From contig PPXM03000010.1 in assembly GCA_003707065.3 (NCBI GenBank), forward strand, positions 62,001 through 126,000: a stretch of DNA of 64,000 nt, in the 5' to 3' direction. Made by a program: the position numbers and the translations under genes. A model generated the notes under the pieces. It had not been told where the DNA came from. It saw nothing but the letters and a program-made list of their open reading frames with translations, and did not search any database. Shown here in pieces: positions 44,476 through 53,834 of the stretch. The first letter of the stretch is position 1. Every line of letters begins with the position of its first letter. This DNA comes from Trigonopsis variabilis (taxonomy: Eukaryota > Ascomycota > Trigonopsidomycetes > Trigonopsidales > Trigonopsidaceae).

Positions 44476-46257
44476 ATGTCTTGGCTTTCATGCTTTGGTC
44501 GTGGTTCTAAGCAGTCTGTCCTTGTTTCCCCTGATCTACCCAGGCCTGCAAATAATGTTCAGTCAAGTCGAGCTCCCACTAGTCCTGCTACGAATATATC
44601 CAGACATACCAAAACATCTAGTCCGCCTATACGACATAGTGTCAAGTCTAACGTGCAATCCAATCAGCTAAGTCAGCAACAAGTGCGTGAAAGGCGATCG
44701 AGGGATAGACAGCGCTTATCTAAAGAAACGTCAAACTCCAAATTTCCTGAGTTGGACTCAGACGATCAAAAGGCTTACAGATTTCGCATGTCTGAGATTC
44801 TCTTGGCTAAACCTAGAATACAATTACCTCCTGATTTACCTCACGCTTATTCTGCCCACAGCCGTCTAAGTTCGGACACTCGACGGTCTGCCGAGACTCA
44901 TCGCGTATCGTCTAGAGGAACAACTAGAAAAAGCCCTCAGCCGAAAATTGGGTCCTCTTCTCGAGATCCCTCTACTCATGGTGTCCATAAAAGGCATCAT
45001 ACTTGCGATAAAGATAACCCTTACTCGGAAGAGACAAGTCAATTCTCGAAACCGATAGAAATGGGATATTCTCTTGCTGATCTTAGCCACGCTAGTCAGA
45101 TTGGCGACTTACAGACCTCAATGGTGTCAACGGCTCTCAAAAGAGCGCAGGAACGAGAGCTGTCTCAGAGTCCGAGATTTAGTCATTCGAACGGTGCGAA
45201 ACTTGATACTGAGCCCTTCCCAAGGGCATCTGGACAAAGAATTTTGGTATCTACTCAGACAGCGAGCCCGATTAATGGCAGTCTTAATCGAACTGCGACC
45301 AGGTCACCTCTAGATGTCTCTAAAAATTTCCCAATTCCAGGCGAAGATTCCTACTCTCGACATAGCCAACAGAGCCAAGTTTCAATTTCCAGTCGAGAAG
45401 TTTCTCTTGTACCGCCCGAAGTATACTATCAAGATGAATTAGGTCCAGGACTCGCTATAGAGGCTGGTAGCTATACTCAACGAGAACGGACTCGACGAAA
45501 CATTCGAACTCCGACCCCAGCATCCGCACGACTTAGTTTTGAAGAGAACGTCTCCAGTTCATGCGGCTCTGTCGATGGAGAACATCATCGTCGAGCGATC
45601 TCAGCGACGTCTATGATGGGTCTAGGTACTCCGACGTCTGCCAGTAGGCTATCAAGTGGCAACCCTTATGCGTATTCGCCTACATCGCCGTTATCATTTG
45701 AAGAACAAGAACGGAGGAATCGCGTTAATATCGGAAAATGGTCAGATTTTCTTAGAAAGGCCGCAGCTGAAAAAATGGGTCAAGAATATACCAAACAACA
45801 GATGGAAACTGGGGCAATGATAGGAAAACCCTATTTACAGAAAGGACCCCTTCTCAAAGAAAATCAGGGAATAATTATTAAGCAGGGTCCGGGACGGAGG
45901 CTGGGTAGTGATGTCAAAGCACAATCATATTTTAATCCCTGGTTGAATGTCCCGAGATCTGTTCCAGCAGGCTATGAAAATGGTAGCTCTGGACAGCTAG
46001 TGCCGCCTGAGGCACCTTTTGCGAGACGAAATAGCCTGGATAGCTACGGGTCAAGCACGACCATGGAGGACTATGTGACTGCAGATGAAGCAGAAGTTCC
46101 CTACGATGGAGACGTCGAGTCTGATATGTCTAGCAAATGGAGCGAAAATGAGTTTGGAGATGACATCGGTGCTATATCTGTGGGAATCGCAGAGGATATT
46201 GATTTGAGTCAAGCCAGAGAGCATAATAAAGGAGCAAGGATAAGATTAGTTGTCTGA
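44476..46257 (+). CDS. Hypothetical Ser-rich disordered protein
   Basis: Long single frame. I place the start at the ATG at 44476 (MSWLSCFGRGSKQ), giving 593 residues. An in-frame ATG eight codons upstream is also possible. Most of the protein is rich in Ser, Arg, Pro and Gln and likely disordered, with many possible phosphorylation sites. A more ordered, conserved-looking section lies in the last third (FEEQERRNRVNIGKWSDFL, then KKxxAAEKMGQEY-like KAAAEKMGQEY). The tail is acidic. I recognise no family. Length and uninterrupted frame make a real gene very likely. The N-terminal Cys could be lipidated. Confidence 0.75.
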   Translation: MSWLSCFGRGSKQSVLVSPDLPRPANNVQSSRAPTSPATNISRHTKTSSPPIRHSVKSNVQSNQLSQQQVRERRSRDRQRLSKETSNSKFPELDSDDQKAYRFRMSEILLAKPRIQLPPDLPHAYSAHSRLSSDTRRSAETHRVSSRGTTRKSPQPKIGSSSRDPSTHGVHKRHHTCDKDNPYSEETSQFSKPIEMGYSLADLSHASQIGDLQTSMVSTALKRAQERELSQSPRFSHSNGAKLDTEPFPRASGQRILVSTQTASPINGSLNRTATRSPLDVSKNFPIPGEDSYSRHSQQSQVSISSREVSLVPPEVYYQDELGPGLAIEAGSYTQRERTRRNIRTPTPASARLSFEENVSSSCGSVDGEHHRRAISATSMMGLGTPTSASRLSSGNPYAYSPTSPLSFEEQERRNRVNIGKWSDFLRKAAAEKMGQEYTKQQMETGAMIGKPYLQKGPLLKENQGIIIKQGPGRRLGSDVKAQSYFNPWLNVPRSVPAGYENGSSGQLVPPEAPFARRNSLDSYGSSTTMEDYVTADEAEVPYDGDVESDMSSKWSENEFGDDIGAISVGIAEDIDLSQAREHNKGARIRLVV

Positions 46258-46461
46258 TGAGCATAATCAATAAGAGTGTTGCATTGCATTTTGATAATAC
46301 TAGAAGCATGACTAGATTTTATGTGTAATGCATGTGATGGAAGCATGCATCCGTAAGATGAATGACAAATGATGAAAAGGCGTTGCAGAATTCCACGTGA
46401 CTTTAACGCACCTCCAGTCTAGAAAACCTGGCTTACCAATACAGCCACCCGCGCCACATAA

Positions 46462-46468
46462 TATAAAA
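46462..46468 (+). promoter_or_regulatory. TATA box of thioredoxin gene
   Basis: TATAAAA in the context ACATAATATAAAAAGG, 124 bases before the thioredoxin ATG. Confidence 0.5.
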
Positions 46469-46591
46469 AGGCCAGGCGAGTCGAGACGTAGCGTCATAAA
46501 CACAGTGACTCTGACATCAACCTCTCTGCGAATCTTTCGAAATCCGACTTTATTTATTCATCGTCGCTATTTCTATCAAACTATTCCAACC

Positions 46592-46903
46592 ATGGTTCAA
46601 CTTTTAAAATCTTCTGCTGAATTCAACAAGCTAATTGCTTCTGATAAACTCACTGTTGTGGACTTCTTTGCCACATGGTGCGGTCCTTGCAAGATCATTG
46701 CCCCTAAGTTCGAACAATTGTCTGAAAAATATGCTTCTGCTCAATTTGTTAAAGTGGATGTCGATGAATTGAATGATGTCGCTGCACAGGCTGGAATTAA
46801 CGCCATGCCTACATTCCAATTATACAAGAATGGACAGAAAGTTGCCGAGATTGTCGGAGCGAAGGTCGCCCAGTTGGAACAGGCCATCGAAGCCAATGCT
46901 TAA
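46592..46903 (+). CDS. trx1: Thioredoxin
   Basis: 103 residues from the ATG at 46592 (MVQLLKSSAEFNKL). The redox motif is FFATWCGPCKIIAP, the cis-Pro loop is AMPTFQLYKNG, and the length is standard. It reduces protein disulfides, receiving electrons from thioredoxin reductase. The frame is open for 65 codons upstream without an ATG, and the last 30 of these read like a mitochondrial presequence (see findings). No intron is present. The TATA box and a short leader upstream support the cytosolic start. Confidence 0.96.
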   Translation: MVQLLKSSAEFNKLIASDKLTVVDFFATWCGPCKIIAPKFEQLSEKYASAQFVKVDVDELNDVAAQAGINAMPTFQLYKNGQKVAEIVGAKVAQLEQAIEANA

Positions 46904-47162
46904 CCTTCATGGATGAGATTTGTCAACTCCTTACAAAAAGGTGTTTCGCTAGATAATATATTTTTCATGATTCATTATATGCAGATATAGCACAAAGCTA
47001 TCTCTATATAGAAATAGCTTGATTCGTAGATGAGATCAGGGCTTCGTATGACCAATCCAGCTTGCAAACGAGCTTGTGTTTACAAGCTGGACGCTGGCTG
47101 GGTGGCTGAGAATAGTAAGAGAGCAACCAAACGATGTTTCATCACATTGGAGACTTATCCGC

Positions 47163-48284
47163 TTAGATATAAATAGTTTTCATTCCCTGATCATTTGGCA
47201 GATTATCAGCATCTGCTTCTTTCTTCAGCTGGGCAATTTTATTCCGTTTCCGCGCTTTTGCCTCGGTTTTCTGTCGTTCTTTTCTCTCGCGAGCAGTCAA
47301 GCGTTTATCCTTCCGGGCAGACTTTGTGGTCGGAGCGGCTTCCTTTAGCCTCTCAATATGCTCATGGGATTCTTTTTCGTCTTGCTCTTGGCCCGATTGA
47401 GCGACAAGGAATTGATTACCCTCAGCATCAATTTTGATTCTTAGTAATAACGACTCGACAGCCATTGAGATATCTCCATTACTGCACGTCAAAGATTTAA
47501 TAATCTCTAGAGTGTCAACAGGGATGGGCATGCTCTTTATCACGAGGTTTATCTTCCAATCCGGGGGAGCGGACCCACACTCACTATTCTGTTGTTCGAT
47601 TCTTGTTTTTGACACCTGGATGCGAGGTAACCCGGTCTTTGGTCCTTTGGTATTGCGTACGGAAGAATAATGCTCCCAACTATGATATGCTATATGAAGC
47701 ATAGGAAACGTGCCGGCTTCTGCCTCCGGCTCTCCCTGTAGAATATAACAAATATCGGCTTGATAAATAGTCACATCAACTCGATGGCACCTAGCAAAGG
47801 CGACAATCTCTATATGGTCACCATAAACACCATCTTGCGCCATACGTTTTAAATAGCCATCAAATGCTCCAGTTCCCCGGACATTCACTCCCTTGTGACT
47901 TTTTGCAAACTTCTTATTTGGAACTTGTCTTTTTCGCATAGTTCTTCGGCTAACAGGAACGTCTTTCACACGCGAATGAGAAGCTTTGTCGTAGTCCTCA
48001 TCTGATCCGGAAGAGTCTCCGTCAGAGTTGTGATATATACTATCCTCAGTTTCACTCTCTTCACCAGATTCTAGCGTCCCCTTTTCACCAGTCTCGATAA
48101 ATTGGCTGAAATAGTCCCGGTGGTCCGCCATATAGGCCACCACCTCGCTTCGAGATTTTTTGTGTCGGTTTGGGTCTCCCCATAACTGATCACTCAAAGC
48201 ACGGAACAAACAGTTTCCATCGCCCTTAGTAGGAGCAGCCATCAGTCCCAAAGAGGCGAGAATCGGGAACTCGTCCTCCATCAT
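47163..48284 (-). CDS. OTU-domain deubiquitinase, OTUD3-like
   Basis: From the ATG at 48284 (MMEDEFPILASLGL) this gives 373 residues. The OTU fold is clear: TKGDGNCLFRALSDQLWGD carries the catalytic Asp and Cys, AQDGVYGDHIEIVAFAR is the middle block and HIAYHSWEHYSSVR holds the catalytic His. After it, a UBA-like stretch (DTLEIIKSLTCSNGDIS) and a basic coiled tail (TARERKERQKTEAKARKRNK) follow, the OTUD3 order. An acidic insert splits the OTU domain. The frame is open another 52 codons upstream (to 48440), and GTAAAC near 48345 may be a splice donor, so the N-terminus is uncertain. Confidence 0.87.
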   Translation of the reverse strand: MMEDEFPILASLGLMAAPTKGDGNCLFRALSDQLWGDPNRHKKSRSEVVAYMADHRDYFSQFIETGEKGTLESGEESETEDSIYHNSDGDSSGSDEDYDKASHSRVKDVPVSRRTMRKRQVPNKKFAKSHKGVNVRGTGAFDGYLKRMAQDGVYGDHIEIVAFARCHRVDVTIYQADICYILQGEPEAEAGTFPMLHIAYHSWEHYSSVRNTKGPKTGLPRIQVSKTRIEQQNSECGSAPPDWKINLVIKSMPIPVDTLEIIKSLTCSNGDISMAVESLLLRIKIDAEGNQFLVAQSGQEQDEKESHEHIERLKEAAPTTKSARKDKRLTARERKERQKTEAKARKRNKIAQLKKEADADNLPNDQGMKTIYI

Positions 48285-48440
48285 CACGTGACGATAAGTA
48301 AATGATTCAGAGGCAGGAGGACGAGTTGTTGTAACCAGTTTACCTTTTCTCAAGGGGCAGCCTCGATATTTATTGTAAGTGGACGTCACGTCAAAATTAT
48401 ATATCGGTCGAAGTTTTGACCAGGAATACAAATGGACCAC

Positions 48441-49128
48441 CGTAGTTGGATTTCATGTTCCCAATCCGAATTACAACAGAGATCCTCTTAGGAATTGATC
48501 TTAGTGCTGACCATTTTTTATCTTGAAGAGCATGTTTGGTAAACAGGTGCTGAAAGAGCTTGAATACCTTTAGTTATATAGCCCCTACTAAATTCGATAT
48601 CTGCTGGTCTTTATAGAAGCTATTTTGATCAAATATCTTTCAGAATATTTCTCGGAGAAGTGGAGAGTTGAATCTTGTTGATCAATCTTTCCAGCAAATT
48701 ATGAGTTGACAGGAGCAACGAGCTTTCAAAATCGGGTAAATTGGCTAGTGTAGTGAAATAGATGGTGGAGTTGTTCTGCCTTTTGGAGGTACCATCATTG
48801 AGACCATGAATAGTCTAGTTCTAGACATGCTAAATGTGTCTCTCGTCGCCGCAGGCGAAAAGGCGGAGGTAAGCACATGGTCTGAGTAATGCTAGTTCTC
48901 TCCTGCGTCAAAAGCTTACAAGCCAGCTCGAGATAAGTTATTGAAAACGGCTTGCTCATGATATTGTATACGAATGTGTCCGGACGGGATACAAATATCC
49001 CACTACGAGTTCTATTTCCGCAAATCCTGTTTATTTTTAAGGCAGCTCTCTGACACCCTGATCGAATAAGAACTAGTCATTGTAGTTCTCGTCGCGGCAG
49101 TTTTATTGCATTCTCGTGACTAGTCCGG
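48441..49128. other. Divergent intergenic region
   Basis: About 690 bases between the divergent OTU and permease genes. No ORF, tRNA or repeat is recognised. Confidence 0.4.
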
Positions 49129-49242
49129 ATGCTGTATACGGATAAGACGTGCTCATGTGACATCGTTATCGTTACAACCCTTTCGTCTACCCAGCCTCAC
49201 GAGATTAGATCGCATAAGACGAGACAGCCAGACTTGGATCCA

Positions 49243-50771
49243 ATGGATGTTGATACGCCTTTATTGATTAATTTGACACCTAAGGCTGTATCTCGGCCCC
49301 ATCTGGGCACCTTTTCGTGTGTAATATTGATTTTGAGTAAGATTATTGGATCAGGTATCTTTGCCACCACTTCATCTATTTTAGAAGAGGTGGGGAGTCC
49401 AGGATTATCAATTATAGTCTATATAGTCGCTGCATTGCTAGCAGCTTCTGGTTTGGCTGTCTATCTAGAATTAGGGTGCCTGCTCCCCGTTTCAGGAGGT
49501 CCCAAACCTTTCTTGGAATATATATTTCCTCATCCAGATTTATTCATGGTTACTCTATTCTCAACTCAGACCATTCTGATGGCCTTTTCAGCTACAAATT
49601 CCATTATTTTTGGACAGTATCTACTGTATGGGCTGAATCGACCTTCTAATCCCACTCTTGAACGAGTGATAGCAGCCTTGCTGATAACTAGTTGCGTTCT
49701 AGTCCATGGGCTCTCTCGGTCTTTCGGTATAAGAATTAATAATGTTCTAGGGATATTGAAAATTACTCTAGTTGCGCTTGTGACTTTGACTGGCGTAACT
49801 ATTCTTGTCCTCCCTGCTTCAATTCGCCAATTCCTAATCAATTCTCTCCTTCTACGTTATTTGATGGGTCTTTTCTCACCCCTTCAATGACGACTGCAGC
49901 CTTATTCAAGGCTTCATATGCTTATGCGGGCTGGAATAATGCTCATATGGTTCAAAGCGAAATCAAAGATCCTGTCAAGACGCTTAAGCTTGCTGCTCCT
50001 CTGGCGTTGGCTATTGTGGCTTTAGCCTATGTATTGGTAAATGCGGCTTACTTCACTGTGTTATCTTCTCAGGAAATCAAGTCATCTGGGCAACTTGTTG
50101 GAGCACTTTTCTTCGAGAAAGTCTTTGGCGATGTAATTGGAAGAAAACTGCTCTCCATAGCCGTTGCCATTTGTGCTTCTGGCAATGTAATTGCTTCTTC
50201 TTATTCATATTCAAGAATTATCCAAGAACTTGGGCGTGACGGTCTAATCCCTTGTGGCTCGGTTTGGGCAAGTAATTGGCCTTGTGGGGCTCCATTTTCT
50301 GCTATGGTTCTGCATTGGTTGCCGTCATTTCTTATTATTATCCTTGTTCCTGCGGGGGATGTTTATAATTTCATAATCGATATGGACTCTTATGCGAATA
50401 CACTTATCTCACTAACCATAGGAATAGGCCTTGTCATTCTCCGCAAACGGGAACCGAATCTTCAACGACCTTACAGGGCAAACACTTTGGCGATCGGGAT
50501 ACATGTTCTTGCGTGTTCCGCCCTCCTTGTTGCTCCTTTAGTTCCTCCATCCCATGGACAGAGTGATGTTTCTTTTTGGTATGGTACATATATCATTGCA
50601 ACTCTTGCCACCTTCTCCCTGGGTAGTCTTCTTTGGTTTGTTTGGCTCAGATTATTGCCTAAGTGGGGCGGCTACAGTCTAGTCCAAATAGAACAATATC
50701 TTGGAGACGGAACAATAATTAAAGGGTGGAGAAAAGACTACCCAAATACACGGACTCTGCAATCTCGGTGA
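49243..50771 (+). CDS. LAT/Mup-type amino acid (methionine) permease with broken or unusual intron
   Basis: Two frames make one permease: 49243-49794 (to VTLTG) and 49857-50771 (from LFDGSFLTPSM). Joined they give 488 residues and about 12 membrane segments. IIGSGIFATTSSILEEVGSP is the entry helix of the L-type/Mup1 family, then AYAGWNNAHMVQSEIKDPVKTL. Between them lies a 62-nt stretch with a GTAACT donor, a CCTAATC branch site and a pyrimidine tract, but it ends TACG instead of TAG, and no AG exists before 49898. Unspliced, the frame stops at about 49890. The gene is therefore a recent pseudogene, uses a rare acceptor, or carries a sequence error. An in-frame ATG at 49129 would add 38 residues. 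Confidence 0.8.
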
Positions 50772-50924
50772 CAAGCATACCTCCGATTGCTGAGAGTATA
50801 AAGAGCGAGCAGATTACTATAAGTTCAAAATAGAATAGAGTTCTCAAAAAGGCGTTGCGGTTTCTGATGGATATTTGTGCGCATGCGCGGGGATCTATTT
50901 ACAAGAGATAGCTTTAAATCAAAT

Positions 50925-51992
50925 CTATAATGCTTGTGTCTCTTTCACAAATATCCGTAAAGCTTCTTTGGCTGCCCCTGATTGGATGCTTTGGAGAGCT
51001 AACTGGGCTCCAGCCTTCCAGTCCTGTGCCTTTCCACTGATAACTGCCAATGCTCCCGCATTTATAAGCACATAGTCTAAGATGGGATCACCTAGCTTCA
51101 TTTCACCATCGAGTAGTCGACATAGAGTTTTAGCATTTTCGTCGGGTGTCCCCGAGCGGACTTTAGATAAATCGTGAACATTCAAGCCAAATTCGCTAGG
51201 ATGGATACTTCGTTCCAGAATCTCACAATTCTTAGTGTCACTTGATACAATCCAAATCTCGGTTGTCCCAGCAGGGGAAATCTCGTCCAGCCCTTCAGAA
51301 CCCCAAACGATCATCGATTTAGTACTTCGCCCATTATCCCGGTCGAGTAACCAGAACGCTTGGGCAAAAATGGGTCCTAAACTTCGGTCATAAACACCAA
51401 CGATTCGAAAAGAGACCGGCGCAGGGTTCAATAACGGACCTAAGATGTTAAAAATAGATGGGACTCCCAAATCTTGGCGAACAGGAGCGATCTTTTTCAT
51501 CACTGGATGGAATACTGGAGCAAAGAGAAAGCAAAACCTAGACTGATCCAACAACTGGGCCGCAGTAGTAGAATTCACGGCTTCCACTCTAGCACCCATG
51601 TTTGCAAGTAAATCAGCTGCTCCAGATGCTGAGGTTGATGCCTTATTGCCATGCTTACATACGTCAAGGCCAAATCCTGCAGCCACAATAGCAGATGTAG
51701 TCGACACATTAAACGTGTTCTGTCCATCACCTCCGGTCCCCACAATATCAACTAAGGGCCGAGAGTGGTTAGGTACAATTGACGAGGAAAATTCTCTCAT
51801 ACTTTGAGCGGCCGCGGCCAAAACCTCGGGATCTCGATCGAAGTTAGTCACTCGTAATCCCATTAACAGGGCGGCTATCTGCGCAGTGGGAACATCCTGG
51901 GAAAACAAAACCCGAAAAGCCTCTTGAATATCATCAGTTGTAAACTTTGGTGGAGATATGGTCAATTTTTTCAATAGTGGAGCCAAGGACAT
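50925..51992 (-). CDS. trp4: Anthranilate phosphoribosyltransferase
   Basis: Intronless 355-residue protein. The PRPP-binding block DIVGTGGDGQNTFNVSTT is intact, followed by KHGNKASTSASGAADLL, FAPVFHPVMKKIAPVRQDLG (anthranilate channel) and FNILGPLLNPA. It catalyses the second step of tryptophan biosynthesis from anthranilate and PRPP. The length is normal and the start MSLAPLLKKL fits the helical N-domain. It is convergent with the permease gene upstream, about 150 bases apart. Confidence 0.97.
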   Translation of the reverse strand: MSLAPLLKKLTISPPKFTTDDIQEAFRVLFSQDVPTAQIAALLMGLRVTNFDRDPEVLAAAAQSMREFSSSIVPNHSRPLVDIVGTGGDGQNTFNVSTTSAIVAAGFGLDVCKHGNKASTSASGAADLLANMGARVEAVNSTTAAQLLDQSRFCFLFAPVFHPVMKKIAPVRQDLGVPSIFNILGPLLNPAPVSFRIVGVYDRSLGPIFAQAFWLLDRDNGRSTKSMIVWGSEGLDEISPAGTTEIWIVSSDTKNCEILERSIHPSEFGLNVHDLSKVRSGTPDENAKTLCRLLDGEMKLGDPILDYVLINAGALAVISGKAQDWKAGAQLALQSIQSGAAKEALRIFVKETQAL

Positions 51993-52041
51993 TGATAGAG
52001 ATGTATTAAACGGTTAGTGACTAAAGTAACGTATTTATTAC

Positions 52042-52255
52042 TGTAACAATCTGGACTGAGGCTTTTACGAGCGTATTACTGCTAAAAAAACAAGTTTAAA
52101 TAGATCAAATAACGGGTCAGACCATTTAGCGATGATCAAATCAGTAGTCTGATTGATAATGGTCTCACAAACGGTCTGCCTCTCAATGCTTGTGATCATG
52201 CCGTGACTATTCTCGAAAGGTGGCTCGCGAGACTCGTTACGACGGATTCGTAACA
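52042..52255 (-). mobile_element. Solo LTR, same family as 40647-40888 (214 bp)
   Basis: Read on the minus strand it starts TGTTACGAATCCGTCG and ends AGATTGTTACA, sharing both ends with the LTR at 40647. It is flanked by the direct repeat ATTAC (52037-52041 and 52256-52260). The middle has diverged strongly from the other copy and is shorter. A TATA-like stretch (CTATTTAAAC) is retained. No internal domain remains. It sits just 50 bases upstream of the tryptophan gene start and so may affect its promoter. Confidence 0.85.
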
Positions 52256-52765
52256 ATTACTGTTACAACTTGTCAACGCTCAGCGGCAGATGAATGGGGT
52301 CTAGATTTTTTGGATCAAATGCGCTAACTATATGATCTGAACCGGGGATATCCGGTCTAGAGCAGTTTATTTCTCTTCTTCCCCATTATTCTTTCTTTAT
52401 CTGTCATAAAACCTCTTATATCTGCCGATTTTAACGATTCTTACGGGTAATTATTTCAGTGAATGGATCCATGGATAAATTGAGTACATCAACTTGATCT
52501 TGCTAGCAGGTAAATAAGACAAACAATGGTCATAAGGACCATTTCCCAAATACTTTGATAGCCTATGTATCTTAATATACTGACAGATCTCTGACAGCCA
52601 TGGATCTGTCGAAGCCGAAACTCCAATTCCATTAGAACATTAAAAGTCACCTCTTCGTATAGGTATGAATCAGCAAATCTTAGAAGTCATGCTGCTATAA
52701 TCATAACCCGATTACCCGGACGTGACTTCCTCACACTTTTCACTCCCCAATCTCACCAAAGCGTC
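52256..52765. other. Intergenic region between LTR and mitochondrial uL10 gene
   Basis: About 500 bases, AT-rich. It begins next to the LTR with another TGTTACA string whose partner end was not found. It serves as the uL10m promoter. Confidence 0.4.
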
Positions 52766-53479
52766 ATGCTCCGGTTGCGACAGCTCTTCGCGAGACGAGC
52801 CTCTACTTTGGCCTGTGCTTCAGAATCCTTAGTATTAAAGGAAAACAGGTCGACTCTCAAACCATTGCGGGATCATCGGACATTCTTGGTTGACCGATAT
52901 GCTTATTTGATTCGAAATTCACCAGTGATGCTCTTTGTTCAACATAACAATCTCCTTTTTAAAGAATCTAGTGATATACGGTCCAAAATCAAGGCTGCCG
53001 GGGGAAATATGACTGTCATCAATAAAAATCTGTTTCGAGTTGCTCTTCGCAATATCGATCATCCAGATCCAGCCTCTGTGGAGGCCTCGCGGCAATACAT
53101 TCAGCGAAAATTCAATAAATCTTTGTTGTGTGATTCCTTGATGAAACTTCTTGTCGGTCCTACTGCCGTGATCACGTTTCCTACTCTCGATACACGGTCG
53201 TTGGCCCAAGTTGCACAGACATGCCAGAAGTCCGATAATAAGCTCCTTTTTTTGGGAGCCCGAGTGGAGAAGCGATTATTAGACGCAGAAGAAATTAATC
53301 GGATCAAACATATTGGCGACATAACAGGTGCCAGGACACATCTGGCAGCCGTTCTTTCCTCCTTGGCAGGTGGTAGCCTTGTCTCTGTCCTAGATCAATC
53401 GTCTTCTGCTCTCGTCCTGGCACTTACTGCCAGAAAGCTCCAACTGGACGAGCCTCCAACGGATGCATATTGTAAATAG
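52766..53479 (+). CDS. mrpl11: Mitochondrial large-subunit ribosomal protein uL10m (Mrpl11)
   Basis: Intronless, 237 residues. The N-terminus MLRLRQLFARRASTLA is a typical matrix-targeting presequence. The core has FVQHNNLLFKE, the LRNID segment, LVGPTAVITFPT and LLFLGARVEKRLLD, matching fungal Mrpl11/uL10m, which anchors the L7/L12 stalk. The C-terminus (LAAVLSSLAGGSLVSVL, then LQLDEPP) fits the mitochondrial form that lacks the acidic P-tail. Confidence 0.88.
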   Translation: MLRLRQLFARRASTLACASESLVLKENRSTLKPLRDHRTFLVDRYAYLIRNSPVMLFVQHNNLLFKESSDIRSKIKAAGGNMTVINKNLFRVALRNIDHPDPASVEASRQYIQRKFNKSLLCDSLMKLLVGPTAVITFPTLDTRSLAQVAQTCQKSDNKLLFLGARVEKRLLDAEEINRIKHIGDITGARTHLAAVLSSLAGGSLVSVLDQSSSALVLALTARKLQLDEPPTDAYCK

Positions 53480-53602
53480 GATAAAGTGTTTTTTTATGTG
53501 CTTATGCTAAAGATTATGAAGAGTATTCAATGTCACTCGAGAATTTTCGGCAGCTGTTCAGTCTACCCTTCTTTTTTTTTTTAGAAATCAGCTACGATTA
53601 CC

Positions 53603-53809
53603 ATGACTATAGCTTACAGTCCGTATAATTGTCTGGTTGCCATGCTCTTTTTCATTTCAATCTACAGTCCTGGGATCCACGCACTTCCAACCCAGACAAG
53701 TCTTTCACATGTCATTGGTATCGAACATTTCAAACGTTCATTTGATCACCATTCTTCTTTTCATACCCCTCTGAAAGGGGCCAGCAATGTAAACATTGTT
53801 GACGCCTAA
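53603..53809 (+). CDS. Small secreted peptide candidate (68 aa)
   Basis: ATG at 53603 opens 68 codons. Residues about 10-24 are strongly hydrophobic (CLVAMLFFISIYSPG), ending IHA-LP, a good signal peptidase site. The mature part, about 40 residues, is rich in His and Ser with no Cys, and holds an FKRSFDHH segment that could be a processing site. It lies 120 bases after the uL10m stop and ends 25 bases before the convergent ARMH3-like stop. No family is recognised. A chance ORF with a hydrophobic run is the alternative. Confidence 0.4.
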   Translation: MTIAYSPYNCLVAMLFFISIYSPGIHALPTQTSLSHVIGIEHFKRSFDHHSSFHTPLKGASNVNIVDA

Positions 53810-53834
53810 AGATCAATCAGTACTAATGATCAGC

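Noticed and set aside
52261-52500. Possible further LTR starting TGTTACAACTTG next to the LTR at 52042
   Set aside because: No end with CA followed by the ATTAC repeat was found, and the similarity is limited to seven bases.
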